A stretch of DNA of 33,016 bases from an uncultured Erysipelotrichaceae bacterium (lineage in GTDB: Bacteria; Bacillota_I; Bacilli_A; RF39; UBA660): the NCBI GenBank assembly GCA_902783555.1, contig CACZRB010000056.1, forward strand, positions 1 to 33,016, written 5' to 3'. Positions 23,865 to 32,053 of this stretch are shown in pieces. Position 1 is the first letter of the stretch, and every line of letters starts with the position of its first letter. A program made the position numbers and the translations under genes. The notes under the pieces were generated by a model. That model did no database searches, was not told the DNA's origin, and was given only the letters and a program-made list of their open reading frames with translations.

Positions 23865-25184
23865 TTATTTTTCATTAACTCTATCATCTAAATATTTCTT
23901 TAATTTTAATACATACTCTTTTCTCATAACAGGCAATAATTTTTCTGCTACAATCAAAGAAGACTCTTTAATAGTTAACTTAGTTGTATCAACAACTGAT
24001 GAACTAATAAGTAATGATTCTAAATTCTTCATAGCTTCATTATATACCATTGGTTCATAAATTGTTGAAAGTTCATTTGACTTTAGATAATCCGAATAAG
24101 ATATAGTAGATCTAATTATCCTTTCTCTTACCATTTCAGGAGAAGTATAACAAATTACAACATGATTAATTAGTGTGTCCAAATCTTCTTTATAATAATT
24201 TACATAATTATCAAACTCTTCAACTGAAATACTTCCATTATCTAAAAGTATTTTAAATAGTACCAGCGTATCAAATAAAGAATTCTCAACTAACAAAACA
24301 TCTTTATCCCCAACAATATCATGCATTAAATCCTCTTCAATAGCACTAGATATCAATAAATTTTTTTCAACAGTTGAAACACTTGCTTTATTTCTAATAA
24401 AATCTTCTTTATATCGCTTCATACTTGGAACTTCTTCTAAAACTCTAACTTTAAATTCAGCATTTTCAAAAAAGTCTTTAAATATTTTAACGATAGATGA
24501 CTTACCACTTTTACTAGTTCCTGCAAATTCAATAATATAAGGTTTTGTTTCACCTATAATAGCTTTCAACTTCATTAAATCTTCCTGATAACCAGAAATT
24601 CTACTCATTCTTTCAAAATCATAATCATCTAAAAAATCAGCAGAATAATCAAATACATCACTAATTGAATTATATAATCTATCTATCATAGGATTATCTA
24701 TAATTTTAGATAATTCCTTATACATACTTTTAAAAAACCATCTTTGTTCATCTTCCGTACAATGGAAATTATTATAATCAATTTCACCATTTTTTCTTTT
24801 TTCAATTCTTAAATCTTCAATATTAGCAATTTTATCAGCGCATACAACTGCTGCATTTCTTTCTGGTAAATTAGCAACTGCCTTAATTTGCTGGGTTTTT
24901 CTTTCTTTCCAAGATAAAGATGAATCAGCCTCTGTAGCAGTCATAACTAAACTTGCCACTTCACCACCAAATATCCTAGCAATATCATCTATCGTATACT
25001 CAGTTTGCTCTACTACATCATGTAAAAATCCTGATGCTACAACTGCATCATCATATCCATATTTTTTTAAAATCATTCCTACTAAAATAGAATGAATTAC
25101 ATATGGTTTATCTGGTTCACATTTACGTTTTTGTCCATTATGAGCTCTAATTGCAAAATTAAGTGCTCTTTCACTTAATGTCAT
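23865..25184 (-). CDS. HD-domain hydrolase fused to a P-loop kinase-like domain
   Basis: A 439-residue two-domain protein. Residues 1-180 are a RelA/SpoT-type HD domain: AHNGQKRK (His15), PYVIH (His31), GFLHDVVEQT (His55-Asp56) and ADKIANI (Asp117), the metal site of (p)ppGpp hydrolases and related nucleotide phosphohydrolases. After a linker, residues about 216-439 form a P-loop NTPase with GTSKSGKS (222-229), a central VLLVENSLFD stretch and a helical C-terminus, resembling deoxynucleoside/thymidylate-kinase-like folds. No RelA synthetase domain is present. The start at 25184 has AGAAGGTGAT upstream; the in-frame extension to 25241 has none. The fusion suggests nucleotide turnover or signalling in one polypeptide, substrate unknown. 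Confidence 0.85.
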   Translation of the reverse strand: MTLSERALNFAIRAHNGQKRKCEPDKPYVIHSILVGMILKKYGYDDAVVASGFLHDVVEQTEYTIDDIARIFGGEVASLVMTATEADSSLSWKERKTQQIKAVANLPERNAAVVCADKIANIEDLRIEKRKNGEIDYNNFHCTEDEQRWFFKSMYKELSKIIDNPMIDRLYNSISDVFDYSADFLDDYDFERMSRISGYQEDLMKLKAIIGETKPYIIEFAGTSKSGKSSIVKIFKDFFENAEFKVRVLEEVPSMKRYKEDFIRNKASVSTVEKNLLISSAIEEDLMHDIVGDKDVLLVENSLFDTLVLFKILLDNGSISVEEFDNYVNYYKEDLDTLINHVVICYTSPEMVRERIIRSTISYSDYLKSNELSTIYEPMVYNEAMKNLESLLISSSVVDTTKLTIKESSLIVAEKLLPVMRKEYVLKLKKYLDDRVNEK

Positions 25185-25248
25185 GCTAATCACCTTCTGT
25201 AATTCATTTATTATATATAAAAAGGAATAAAAAGTAAACACATTTTAA

Positions 25249-25779
25249 CTATTTGTTTAAATAACGATGCCCTTCAATTCCTTTCTTCTTAGTATTTGGA
25301 TCAACATATATTTCCCCCTTACCAGGTATAATAGTTGCTATTAAAAAATATCCATAAATTCCTATCATTATTAATACACTAAAATAATTAAAAATATATG
25401 GTAAATCATTAATACCTAAAAATAAATAAGATAGATACTGCCCTAATCCAACTGCTACATAAAAAATTAAAATATCCACTATTAAAATATTCTTCTTAAA
25501 AATGTATTTAAACAAATAAAATAAAGTAGGAATTACGAGTACCATAACTATTAAAGAAATACACTTAGCTGTTAAAAAATTAGGATTATTACCAATAAAA
25601 GGCACTTCAATCAAAAGCCAAATTAAAGAAGGGAATACAACTAATTTCATATGTTCCCATATACTTTCATTAACACTAGAAAGTAATGATATATATTTAT
25701 CATGATTACTCCAATCATAAGCAAAATGTAAAATTGTTCCTACTATAGATATAAAAATAAAGCCCCAAAATTCAAACAA
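25249..25779 (-). CDS. DUF6512-like membrane protein
   Basis: A protein of about 176 residues with five to six membrane helices. The N-terminal part (FWGFIFISIVGTILHFAYDWS, then LLSSVNESIWEHMKLVVFPS) has the family pattern of a conserved His, an NESIWEHxK motif and Trp/Phe-rich helices seen in small membrane proteins annotated DUF6512 in Clostridia and Bacilli. No function is known for the group. The start is uncertain: TTG at 25779 has GGTGA six bases upstream, a longer frame begins at 25791. It is divergent from the gene at 25870, so the space between them holds two promoters. Confidence 0.75.
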   Translation of the reverse strand: MFEFWGFIFISIVGTILHFAYDWSNHDKYISLLSSVNESIWEHMKLVVFPSLIWLLIEVPFIGNNPNFLTAKCISLIVMVLVIPTLFYLFKYIFKKNILIVDILIFYVAVGLGQYLSYLFLGINDLPYIFNYFSVLIMIGIYGYFLIATIIPGKGEIYVDPNTKKKGIEGHRYLNK

Positions 25780-25869
25780 AATAATCACCAATAAATTATA
25801 TTAAATAATTATAGTTATATTCCCAAACCAAAATTTAAATCCATCATAATATATATTAGGAGGAATTTT

Positions 25870-26241
25870 ATGTACGAAAAACTTAAATTAAAAGAATGTT
25901 CAAATATAATTCAGAATAAAAATAAAGCTATTTTATCTGTGTATAACGGAAAAACACCATATCAAGAACTAGTTTGGTACGATTATGATTGTTTTTGCGG
26001 TTGTATAACTCTTTACTTTAAGATATGTAAATGTGGTGAACTATCTAATATTATATGTGATAACGAAGAAGCAAGCCTATTAATTACTAATAATAGTAAT
26101 AGTGTAGAAACCGTCTTACTTACTGGTACATTAGATATTTTAGATAATGAGATTAATTGTTGCTGCAAAGAAAATAAAACCTGCTTTAAAAACGTAAGAT
26201 TTAATATAGATAGAGTTAGTGGTAAAAGATATTGTAAATAA
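25870..26241 (+). CDS. Small Cys-rich protein with flavin split-barrel-like pattern
   Basis: A 123-residue protein with AGGAGG seven bases before its ATG. The order of strands (KAILSVYNGKTPYQELVWYDY, ITLYFKICKCGELSNII, ASLLI, VETVLLTGTLDIL) resembles the pyridoxamine-5'-phosphate-oxidase/NimA-type FMN split barrel, though shorter than usual (most are 140-160). It has clustered cysteines (CFCGC, CKC, CCCKE, C), enough for a metal or disulfide site and unusual for that fold. Family membership is tentative; a metal-binding small protein is the alternative. A terminator follows. Confidence 0.55.
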   Translation: MYEKLKLKECSNIIQNKNKAILSVYNGKTPYQELVWYDYDCFCGCITLYFKICKCGELSNIICDNEEASLLITNNSNSVETVLLTGTLDILDNEINCCCKENKTCFKNVRFNIDRVSGKRYCK

Positions 26242-26247
26242 TAATTT

Positions 26248-26271
26248 AAGACCTTAAATATGGTCTTTTTT
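26248..26271 (+). terminator. Terminator after the Cys-rich gene
   Basis: AAGACC (26248-26253) pairs with GGTCTT (26262-26267), followed by T-rich DNA on the plus strand. Confidence 0.75.
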
Positions 26272-26276
26272 AAAAG

Positions 26277-26296
26277 AAAAAAGGCTATAAAGCCTT
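26277..26296 (-). terminator. Terminator after htpG
   Basis: On the minus strand AAGGCT/AGCCTT (26281-26286 with 26291-26296) over the stop codon, followed by a T-run. It faces the terminator of the convergent gene. Confidence 0.75.
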
Positions 26297-28175
26297 ATGA
26301 TAATAAATCACAAATAATATTAGAAATCTCAGTTGGATTATCAACAGATAATCCTTCAATTAATCTAGAAGAAGAATATAGTATTTTAGCATATTTCTTT
26401 AATTCATCTTTATCTTCTTTATATAATTTTTTTAATTTATCCACAATTTTATGTTTTTCATTAATTTCAAGAACCATTTTAGCTTTAACATTTTCATCAG
26501 TTGGCATTGCATTAATAACTTTTTGCATTTCTACACTTATTTCACCATCAGTTGTTAAACATACTGGATGATTAGTAAGTTTATTAGTAAGTCTTACATC
26601 TATTACTTCTCCATCTAATGCATCTTTAATAAATGAAAGCATTTCTTTATTATCATCATTAGCTTTCTTTAAAGCTTCTTTTTCTTCTTTAGTATCCAAA
26701 TCTAAACTACTATCAGAAACATTCATAAATTTTTTACCATTAAATTCACCAAGTACATTAATTACAAACTCATCTAAATAATCAGTTAAATATAAAATAT
26801 CATAATTCTTATTTCTTACTTGTTCAACTTGTGGTAGCATTTTTATTTTATCAATGGTTTCTCCTGATGCATAGTAAATATTTTCTTGATTTTTTTCTAG
26901 GCTATTAACATACTCCTCTAATGTTATAAAATCTTCTTTTTTAGCAGAATAGAAGATAAGTAAATCCTTAAGTTTATCCTTATTCATACCATACATATTA
27001 TATACACCATATTTAATTTGAGAGCCAAATGCAGTAAAGAATTTTTTATAATCATCGTAAGAATTCTTTAACATATCTAATAATTCATTATGAATTTTAG
27101 TTTCTAATGTTTTAGCAATAGTTACTAAATGTCTATCATTTTGTAAAGTTTCTCTTGATATATTTAATGATAAATCAGATGAATCTACAACTCCCTTTAC
27201 AAAACTATAATAATCAGGTAATAATTCCTCACACTTATCCATAATAAGTACGCCATTAGTATAAAGTTCTAAGCCCTTTTTATAATCTTTATAATAATAA
27301 TCAAAAGGAGCATGACTTGGAATAAACATAAGTGATTTATAAGAAACTGTTCCTTCCACATTAGTATGTATTACTCTTAATGGTTTTTCATAATCAAAAA
27401 ATTTATCAGTATAAAAATTATTATATTCATCTTCTGTAATATCTTTTTTATCTTTTTTCCATAAAGGAGTCATTGAATTTAAAGTTATAGTTTCTTTGAC
27501 TGTTTCATATTCATCTTTTGATCCATCTTTAAGACGAGAATTAGAAACCTCCATCTTAATTGGATATCTTAAATAATCACTATATTTTGATACTAAATTT
27601 CTAATAGTATGTTCTTCTAAATAATCACTATATTTTTCATCATCAGTATCATCTTTTAAATATATCTTAATTTCAGTACCAATATCTTTTTTATCTACTT
27701 TAGTAATAGTATATCCATCAGCACCTTCACTTTCCCATAAATAACCACTTTCTTCATTATATTTACGAGATAATACTTCTATTTTTTTAGCTACCATAAA
27801 AGCTGAATAGAATCCTACTCCAAATTGACCTATAATTTCAGCACTTTTTTGATCTTTATTATCTTCTTTAAATCTTAATGAATCTGATTCTGCTATAGTA
27901 CCTAAATTATGTTCAAGTTCTTCCTCATTCATACCAATACCATTATCTTTAATAATTAGTATTCTTTCTTTTTCATCTCTTATAATATCAATCTCTTCTT
28001 CATCTCTATTTATATCAATAGAGCCATCTGTTAATGCAAGATAATTTAATTTATCTAAAGCATCACTTGCATTTGATAATAATTCCCTTAAAAATATTTC
28101 TTTATTAGTATAAATAGAGTTTATCATCATATTTAACAATTTCTTAGATGATGATTTAAATTCTTTCTTTTTCAT
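26295..28175 (-). CDS. htpG: Chaperone protein HtpG (Hsp90)
   Basis: A 626-residue full-length bacterial Hsp90, an ATP-dependent chaperone acting as a dimer in the cytoplasm. The GHKL ATP site is clear: FLRELLSNASDALDKL near the N-terminus, IKDNGIGMNEEEL, and GQFGVGFYSAFMVA. The middle domain has the conserved RGVVDSSDLSLNISRE region (here KGVVDSSDLSLNISRE) followed by ETLQ. The start at 28175 is set by AGAGGAAT upstream; an in-frame 18-residue extension to 28229 would run through the promoter and operator. A CIRCE operator lies 38 bases before the ATG, so HrcA control is expected, unlike B. subtilis where htpG is not a CIRCE gene. Confidence 0.97.
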   Translation of the reverse strand: MKKKEFKSSSKKLLNMMINSIYTNKEIFLRELLSNASDALDKLNYLALTDGSIDINRDEEEIDIIRDEKERILIIKDNGIGMNEEELEHNLGTIAESDSLRFKEDNKDQKSAEIIGQFGVGFYSAFMVAKKIEVLSRKYNEESGYLWESEGADGYTITKVDKKDIGTEIKIYLKDDTDDEKYSDYLEEHTIRNLVSKYSDYLRYPIKMEVSNSRLKDGSKDEYETVKETITLNSMTPLWKKDKKDITEDEYNNFYTDKFFDYEKPLRVIHTNVEGTVSYKSLMFIPSHAPFDYYYKDYKKGLELYTNGVLIMDKCEELLPDYYSFVKGVVDSSDLSLNISRETLQNDRHLVTIAKTLETKIHNELLDMLKNSYDDYKKFFTAFGSQIKYGVYNMYGMNKDKLKDLLIFYSAKKEDFITLEEYVNSLEKNQENIYYASGETIDKIKMLPQVEQVRNKNYDILYLTDYLDEFVINVLGEFNGKKFMNVSDSSLDLDTKEEKEALKKANDDNKEMLSFIKDALDGEVIDVRLTNKLTNHPVCLTTDGEISVEMQKVINAMPTDENVKAKMVLEINEKHKIVDKLKKLYKEDKDELKKYAKILYSSSRLIEGLSVDNPTEISNIICDLLS

Positions 28176-28212
28176 ATATTCCTCTTTTCTATTAAATAGT
28201 TTAATACTAATA

Positions 28213-28239
28213 TTAGCACTTGTCAACATTAAGTGCTAA
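28213..28239. promoter_or_regulatory. CIRCE operator (HrcA site) before htpG
   Basis: TTAGCACTT, nine bases, AAGTGCTAA: a perfect 9-9-9 inverted repeat that differs from the CIRCE consensus (TTAGCACTC-N9-GAGTGCTAA) by one base in each arm. On the minus strand the -35 TTGACA lies within it, with a TAAACT -10 candidate 17 bases on, so HrcA binding would block the promoter. Confidence 0.92.
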
Positions 28240-28305
28240 TATTATAAAAAATATACTAATGGCTTTAAATATATACTATAATTATTTAGAAAGGATTTGA
28301 TACCC

Positions 28306-29013
28306 ATGAATAATCCAATTGGAATCTTTGATTCAGGTATTGGTGGAATTACTATTCTTAATGAAATTAGAAAATTACTACCTAACGAAAATATTATTTA
28401 TTATGCTGATTCTAAAAATAATCCATATGGCCCTAAAACAGATAAAGAATTATTAAAAATAACTAATAATATTGTTAATTATTTAATAAATAAAAACTGC
28501 AAAATCATTGTTATCGCCTGTAATACAGCAACTACTAGATGTATTAAATCTTTAAGGGAGAACTATCCTAATATATCCTTCATTGGAACTGAGCCGGCTA
28601 TTAAACTAGCATGTGATAACAATCATAAAAATATTTTAGTTCTAGCAACACATGCTACTATAAACTCTATTAGCGTTCAAAAACTTATTACTAATAATAA
28701 AAAGGAAAATCAAACTATCTACTTACAAGACTCCGAAGGACTTGCAAATGCCATTGAAATGTCCAATTCTGAGTTGATAAGTAAATTATTAGATGAATTT
28801 TTAATACCTTACCAAAATAAAAATATAGATTCAATCGTATTAGGATGCACTCACTATCCTTATGTAAATAAACAAATATCTGCTTATTTTAATAATGCCA
28901 CTATTTATGATTCATCCATTGGAGTAGCTAAAGAAACTAAAAGAAAATTAAAAGAATTAAACTTATTAAATAATTCAAAAGAAAAAGGACTAGTCAATAT
29001 AATAAAATCTTAA
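28306..29013 (+). CDS. murI: Glutamate racemase
   Basis: A 235-residue MurI, which converts L-glutamate to D-glutamate for peptidoglycan. The N-terminal IGIFDSGIGGITIL loop, YYADSKNNPYGPK, the first catalytic Cys72 in IACNTATT and the second in LGCTHYP near residue 180 are all present. It is slightly shorter than the usual 260-270 residues at the C-terminus but all active-site blocks are intact. ATG at 28306 has GAAAGGA ten bases upstream; an in-frame TTG at 28297 is too close to that site. It is divergent from htpG. A TATAAT box at 28277-28282 could be its -10. Confidence 0.97.
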   Translation: MNNPIGIFDSGIGGITILNEIRKLLPNENIIYYADSKNNPYGPKTDKELLKITNNIVNYLINKNCKIIVIACNTATTRCIKSLRENYPNISFIGTEPAIKLACDNNHKNILVLATHATINSISVQKLITNNKKENQTIYLQDSEGLANAIEMSNSELISKLLDEFLIPYQNKNIDSIVLGCTHYPYVNKQISAYFNNATIYDSSIGVAKETKRKLKELNLLNNSKEKGLVNIIKS

Positions 29014-29025
29014 ACTTTATTTTAC

Positions 29026-29055
29026 TTGATAAAATCTAACATGTTGTGCTAAAAT
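29026..29055 (+). promoter_or_regulatory. Promoter of the antitoxin RNA
   Basis: TTGATA (29026-29031), 18 bases, TAAAAT (29050-29055) just downstream of murI. A transcript would begin near 29062. Confidence 0.6.
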
Positions 29056-29061
29056 ATAAAT

Positions 29062-29140
29062 TGAAAGAGATGAGAATTAATTTCCCATCACCTTTCGGTT
29101 GGTGAGATCACTATCTTATTAAAGATAGTGATTTTTTGTT
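29062..29140 (+). ncRNA. Probable antisense antitoxin RNA of a type I toxin-antitoxin locus
   Basis: A short transcript of about 80 bases is predicted from the promoter at 29026-29055 to the hairpin terminator ending at 29137. It contains the stem CACC/GGTG (29089-29104) and ends by overlapping the last six codons of the toxin gene on the other strand, so the two RNAs converge and are complementary at their 3' ends. This is the arrangement of txpA/RatA-type and Fst-type type I systems. No ORF of note is inside. Boundaries are estimated from sequence signals. Confidence 0.6.
29107..29137. terminator. Shared bidirectional terminator of toxin mRNA and antitoxin RNA
   Basis: ATCACTATCTT (29107-29117) pairs with AAGATAGTGAT (29122-29132); T follows on the plus strand. 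The stem includes the toxin stop codon. Confidence 0.85.
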
Positions 29141-29226
29141 ACATATTCTAGGAGTTTTAATACTATTTGTGCTAAATATCCTATTATAAGCAAAAGAATA
29201 ATTATATAGATATGCAATACATCCAT
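29119..29226 (-). CDS. Type I toxin-like small hydrophobic peptide (holin-like/TxpA/Fst type)
   Basis: A 35-residue peptide: MDVLHI, a membrane helix (YIIILLLIIGYLAQIVLKLL) and a short tail EYVTKNHYL with Lys. AGGAGG stands seven bases before the ATG, and a perfect consensus promoter is about 95 bases upstream, giving a long leader. Size, single helix and charged end are those of Firmicute type I toxins (TxpA, BsrG, Fst), which damage the membrane when made in excess. A convergent small RNA overlapping its 3' end is the expected antitoxin. Sequence identity with a named family cannot be judged by eye. Confidence 0.75.
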   Translation of the reverse strand: MDVLHIYIIILLLIIGYLAQIVLKLLEYVTKNHYL

Positions 29227-29319
29227 ACTTCTTCCTCCTCTCAAAATTCCAAAACCCACTGATTAAGAGTCTGAACTATCGAAAGGCAAAAATAATTTAA
29301 CTTCTCATCTCAAATATTT

Positions 29320-29348
29320 ATTATAAATTTATATCTTTTAAATGTCAA
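29320..29348 (-). promoter_or_regulatory. Consensus sigma-A promoter of the toxin mRNA
   Basis: On the minus strand TTGACA (29343-29348), exactly 17 bases, TATAAT (29320-29325): a full match to the vegetative consensus. Transcription should start near 29313. Confidence 0.85.
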
Positions 29349-29351
29349 CAT

Positions 29352-29392
29352 AAAAATGCAAGCAATCCCTTTATTTATCTAGGCTTGCTTGC
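29352..29392 (-). terminator. Terminator after clpB
   Basis: On the minus strand GCAAGCAA pairs with TTGCTTGC (29385-29392 with 29358-29365), then ATTTTT. It ends immediately before the toxin promoter. Confidence 0.8.
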
Positions 29393-29413
29393 AAATTTTA
29401 AATATCTTAAATT

Positions 29414-31516
29414 TTAATTTTTGGTATCAACAATTATACCATTATCATAAGAAACTTCTACTACTGAATTTTCTTTTATATTACCTTCAATTAATTCTTT
29501 AGCAAGTTTAGTTTCTAATGTTTTACTAACTAATCTTTTTAGTGGTCTTGCTCCATAAAATTCATCATATCCATTACTTAAAAAATAATCTCTGGCATTT
29601 TCACTTAAATTAATTTTAATATTATATTCTTTTAATCTGTTTTCAATCTCATGTATTATTTTATCTAATATTTCAGACAAAGCTTCTTTAGTTAATTTCT
29701 TAAATAATATTACTTCATCAATACGGTTAATAAATTCTGGTTTAAAATAATTATGAAGTTCTTCTATTACTTTTTCATCATGTCCTTCTAAAATATGTTC
29801 TGCACCAACATTACTTGTCATAATAATTATAGTATTTTTAAAATCAACAGTTCTTCCATTAGAATCAGTAAGTCTACCTTCATCTAATATTTGTAAAAGT
29901 AAATTTAATACATCAGGATGAGCCTTTTCTATTTCATCAAATAAAACAATTGAATATGGATTTCTTCTAACAGCTTCAGTAAGTTGTCCACCTTCTTCAT
30001 AGCCAATATATCCTGGAGCTGCTCCAATTAATCTTGATACAGAATATTTCTCCATATACTCTGACATATCAATTCTAATCATATGATGTTCATCATCAAA
30101 CAACTCATAAGCAAGGCTTCTAGCAACTTCAGTTTTTCCTACTCCAGTTGGTCCTAAAAAGATAAATGAACCAATAGGCTTATTGGGATCCTTAATGCCA
30201 CTTCTAGATCTTAAAATAGCATCACTTACTAAGCTTAATGCTTCATCTTGTCCTTTTACTCTTTTCTTTAAATTACTTTCTAAATTTAATATTTTATCTT
30301 TTTCACTACTAACAAGCTTCTGAATAGGTATATCCGTCCATTTACTAATTACCTTCGCAATTATTTCTGGAGTTACAACATCACTTAGCATTTTATTATT
30401 TGCTTTTTCTTTTAATTCACTAAGTTCTTTTTCTAAATTAGGAATTGTTCCATGTCTAAGTCTTGCTGCTGTTTCTAAATCATAATTATTTTCAGCATTA
30501 TTTAAATCAAATCTTGCTCTTTCAATTTCCGCTTTTTTTCTTGAAATATTTTCACTAATACCCTTTTCTTCATTCCAGATTTTCTTCAAATCAGTTTCTT
30601 TTAATTTCAAAGCATAAAGTTCTTTATCTAAATCCTCTAATCTTCTTTTAGACAAATCATCTTTTTCTTTTTTTATAGCTTCTCTTTCAATTTCTAAACG
30701 CATAATTTTACGTGTTAATTCATCAAGTTCAGTAGGAACACTATCCATTTGAACTCTAATAGTTGCACAAGCTTCATCAATTAAATCAATAGCTTTATCA
30801 GGCAAATATCTATCAGTTATATACCTATTAGATAAAGATGCAGCTGCGATTAGTGCCTTATCTTGAATAGTTACTCCATGGTATATTTCAAATCTTTCTT
30901 TTAAACCACGAAGAATTGTAATAGCATCCTCAACTGTAGGTTCATGAACAATAATTTTTTGAAATCTTCTTTCTAAAGCTCCATCTTTTTCAATATATTC
31001 ACGATATTCTTTCAAAGTAGTTGCACCAATAACTTTAATTTCACCTCTAGCTAAAAGAGGTTTTAAAATATTAGCAGTATCCATTGCGCCTTCCGCACCA
31101 GTTCCAACTATCATATGAATTTCATCAATAAACATAATTATTGAGCCTTCACTTTTCTTTATTTCTTCAAGAACTTTTTTAAGTCTTTCTTCAAATTCAC
31201 CACGATATTTAGCACCAGCTACTAAAGCGGCCATATCAAGTTCCCAAATTTCTTTATTTTTTAAAGCTTCTGGAACATCCCCACTAACTATTCTCTCAGC
31301 AAGTCCTTCTACAATTGCAGTTTTACCTACACCAGGTTCACCAATTAAAACGGGATTATTTTTGGTTTTACGAGAAAGTATTCTTGTAATACTACGAATT
31401 TCCTCATCACGGCCTATAACAGGATCAACTTTATGATTCTTAACAGCATCCGTAATATTTCTACCAAATTTCTCTAATACATTAATATTTTCTTCTTCAG
31501 GATTCATATTAAACAT
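29414..31516 (-). CDS. clpB: ClpB disaggregase, form lacking the N-terminal domain
   Basis: A 700-residue AAA+ unfoldase that works with DnaK to pull proteins out of aggregates. The first ATPase module has GEPGVGKT and [10 protein letters not shown]; the second has GPTGVGKT and [13 protein letters not shown]. Between them (about residues 300-420) is the long coiled M domain ([18 protein letters not shown] to KELSELKEK), which marks ClpB rather than ClpC. The usual about 140-residue Clp N-domain is absent: the chain begins at [13 protein letters not shown], equivalent to the linker after it. No N-domain code is found upstream, where the promoter stands, so the short form is the real one. ATG at 31516 has AAAGGGTGG five bases upstream. 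Confidence 0.95.
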   Translation of the reverse strand: MFNMNPEEENINVLEKFGRNITDAVKNHKVDPVIGRDEEIRSITRILSRKTKNNPVLIGEPGVGKTAIVEGLAERIVSGDVPEALKNKEIWELDMAALVAGAKYRGEFEERLKKVLEEIKKSEGSIIMFIDEIHMIVGTGAEGAMDTANILKPLLARGEIKVIGATTLKEYREYIEKDGALERRFQKIIVHEPTVEDAITILRGLKERFEIYHGVTIQDKALIAAASLSNRYITDRYLPDKAIDLIDEACATIRVQMDSVPTELDELTRKIMRLEIEREAIKKEKDDLSKRRLEDLDKELYALKLKETDLKKIWNEEKGISENISRKKAEIERARFDLNNAENNYDLETAARLRHGTIPNLEKELSELKEKANNKMLSDVVTPEIIAKVISKWTDIPIQKLVSSEKDKILNLESNLKKRVKGQDEALSLVSDAILRSRSGIKDPNKPIGSFIFLGPTGVGKTEVARSLAYELFDDEHHMIRIDMSEYMEKYSVSRLIGAAPGYIGYEEGGQLTEAVRRNPYSIVLFDEIEKAHPDVLNLLLQILDEGRLTDSNGRTVDFKNTIIIMTSNVGAEHILEGHDEKVIEELHNYFKPEFINRIDEVILFKKLTKEALSEILDKIIHEIENRLKEYNIKINLSENARDYFLSNGYDEFYGARPLKRLVSKTLETKLAKELIEGNIKENSVVEVSYDNGIIVDTKN

Positions 31517-31542
31517 AATTACCACCCTTTCTTTCTAATATT

Positions 31543-31583
31543 ATTATACGCATTTTTTAGCACTTGTCAATACAGAGTGCTAA
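31543..31583 (-). promoter_or_regulatory. clpB promoter with CIRCE operator
   Basis: TTAGCACTT (31557-31565), nine bases, GAGTGCTAA (31575-31583), one base off the CIRCE consensus. On the minus strand TTGACA (31565-31570) overlaps it and TATAAT (31543-31548) follows after 16 bases. Repression by HrcA is expected. Confidence 0.92.
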
Positions 31584-31601
31584 TTATTGACATAAAAAAA
31601 A

Positions 31602-32051
31602 CTATAAATATTTATTAAAAGAATCTTTAGTATTTATAGTTTTCCAAAATAAATTATTTATAGTCTCTAAATCTTCAATATTTCTTTCACAAGTATTAAA
31701 ATCATTAATAATTTTTTTAAATAAAGAAACATTTTCAGGTTGTTTATATAAAATTGCAATTTCTAAAGCCGTATGTTTTGCAACTCCAACTCCAAAAGCT
31801 AATAATACAATAGGTAAATTATTAACACTAAATGGTGATGTTGTAAAATCATTTAAATTCATTGCAATTAATGATTCAGATATTTCAATAGCTTTATCAA
31901 AATCTATCATTAATTCTTCAAAATACTCTATAGCATTTTCACCATAATGTTCTCCATGACGAGACATTAAATTCTTCTCTGTTTTAGTAAGATTATTATA
32001 TTCGCATCTAGTTTTAGCACCGATACTTCTTTCACTTCTAATCATATTCAT
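31602..32051 (-). CDS. Unknown 149-aa protein, paralogue of its neighbour (copy 2)
   Basis: A helical, probably cytoplasmic protein of 149 residues. Compared with the neighbour at 32054-32503 the same positions are kept: EYNNLTKTEKN, then ENAIEYFEELMIDFDKAIEISESLI, and LLAFGVGVAKHTALEIAIL. The conserved run E-Y-x-E-E/L-x-I-D-(F/Y)-x-K-A and the G-V-(A/S)-K-x-T-x-x-E-I segment define the pair. I know no family for it. It starts two bases after its neighbour ends, so the two are in one transcript. Confidence 0.7.
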   Translation of the reverse strand: MNMIRSERSIGAKTRCEYNNLTKTEKNLMSRHGEHYGENAIEYFEELMIDFDKAIEISESLIAMNLNDFTTSPFSVNNLPIVLLAFGVGVAKHTALEIAILYKQPENVSLFKKIINDFNTCERNIEDLETINNLFWKTINTKDSFNKYL

Positions 32052-32053
32052 AA

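Noticed and set aside
26260-26571. 103-aa plus-strand ORF
   Set aside because: It is antisense to the 3' end of htpG and begins inside a terminator.
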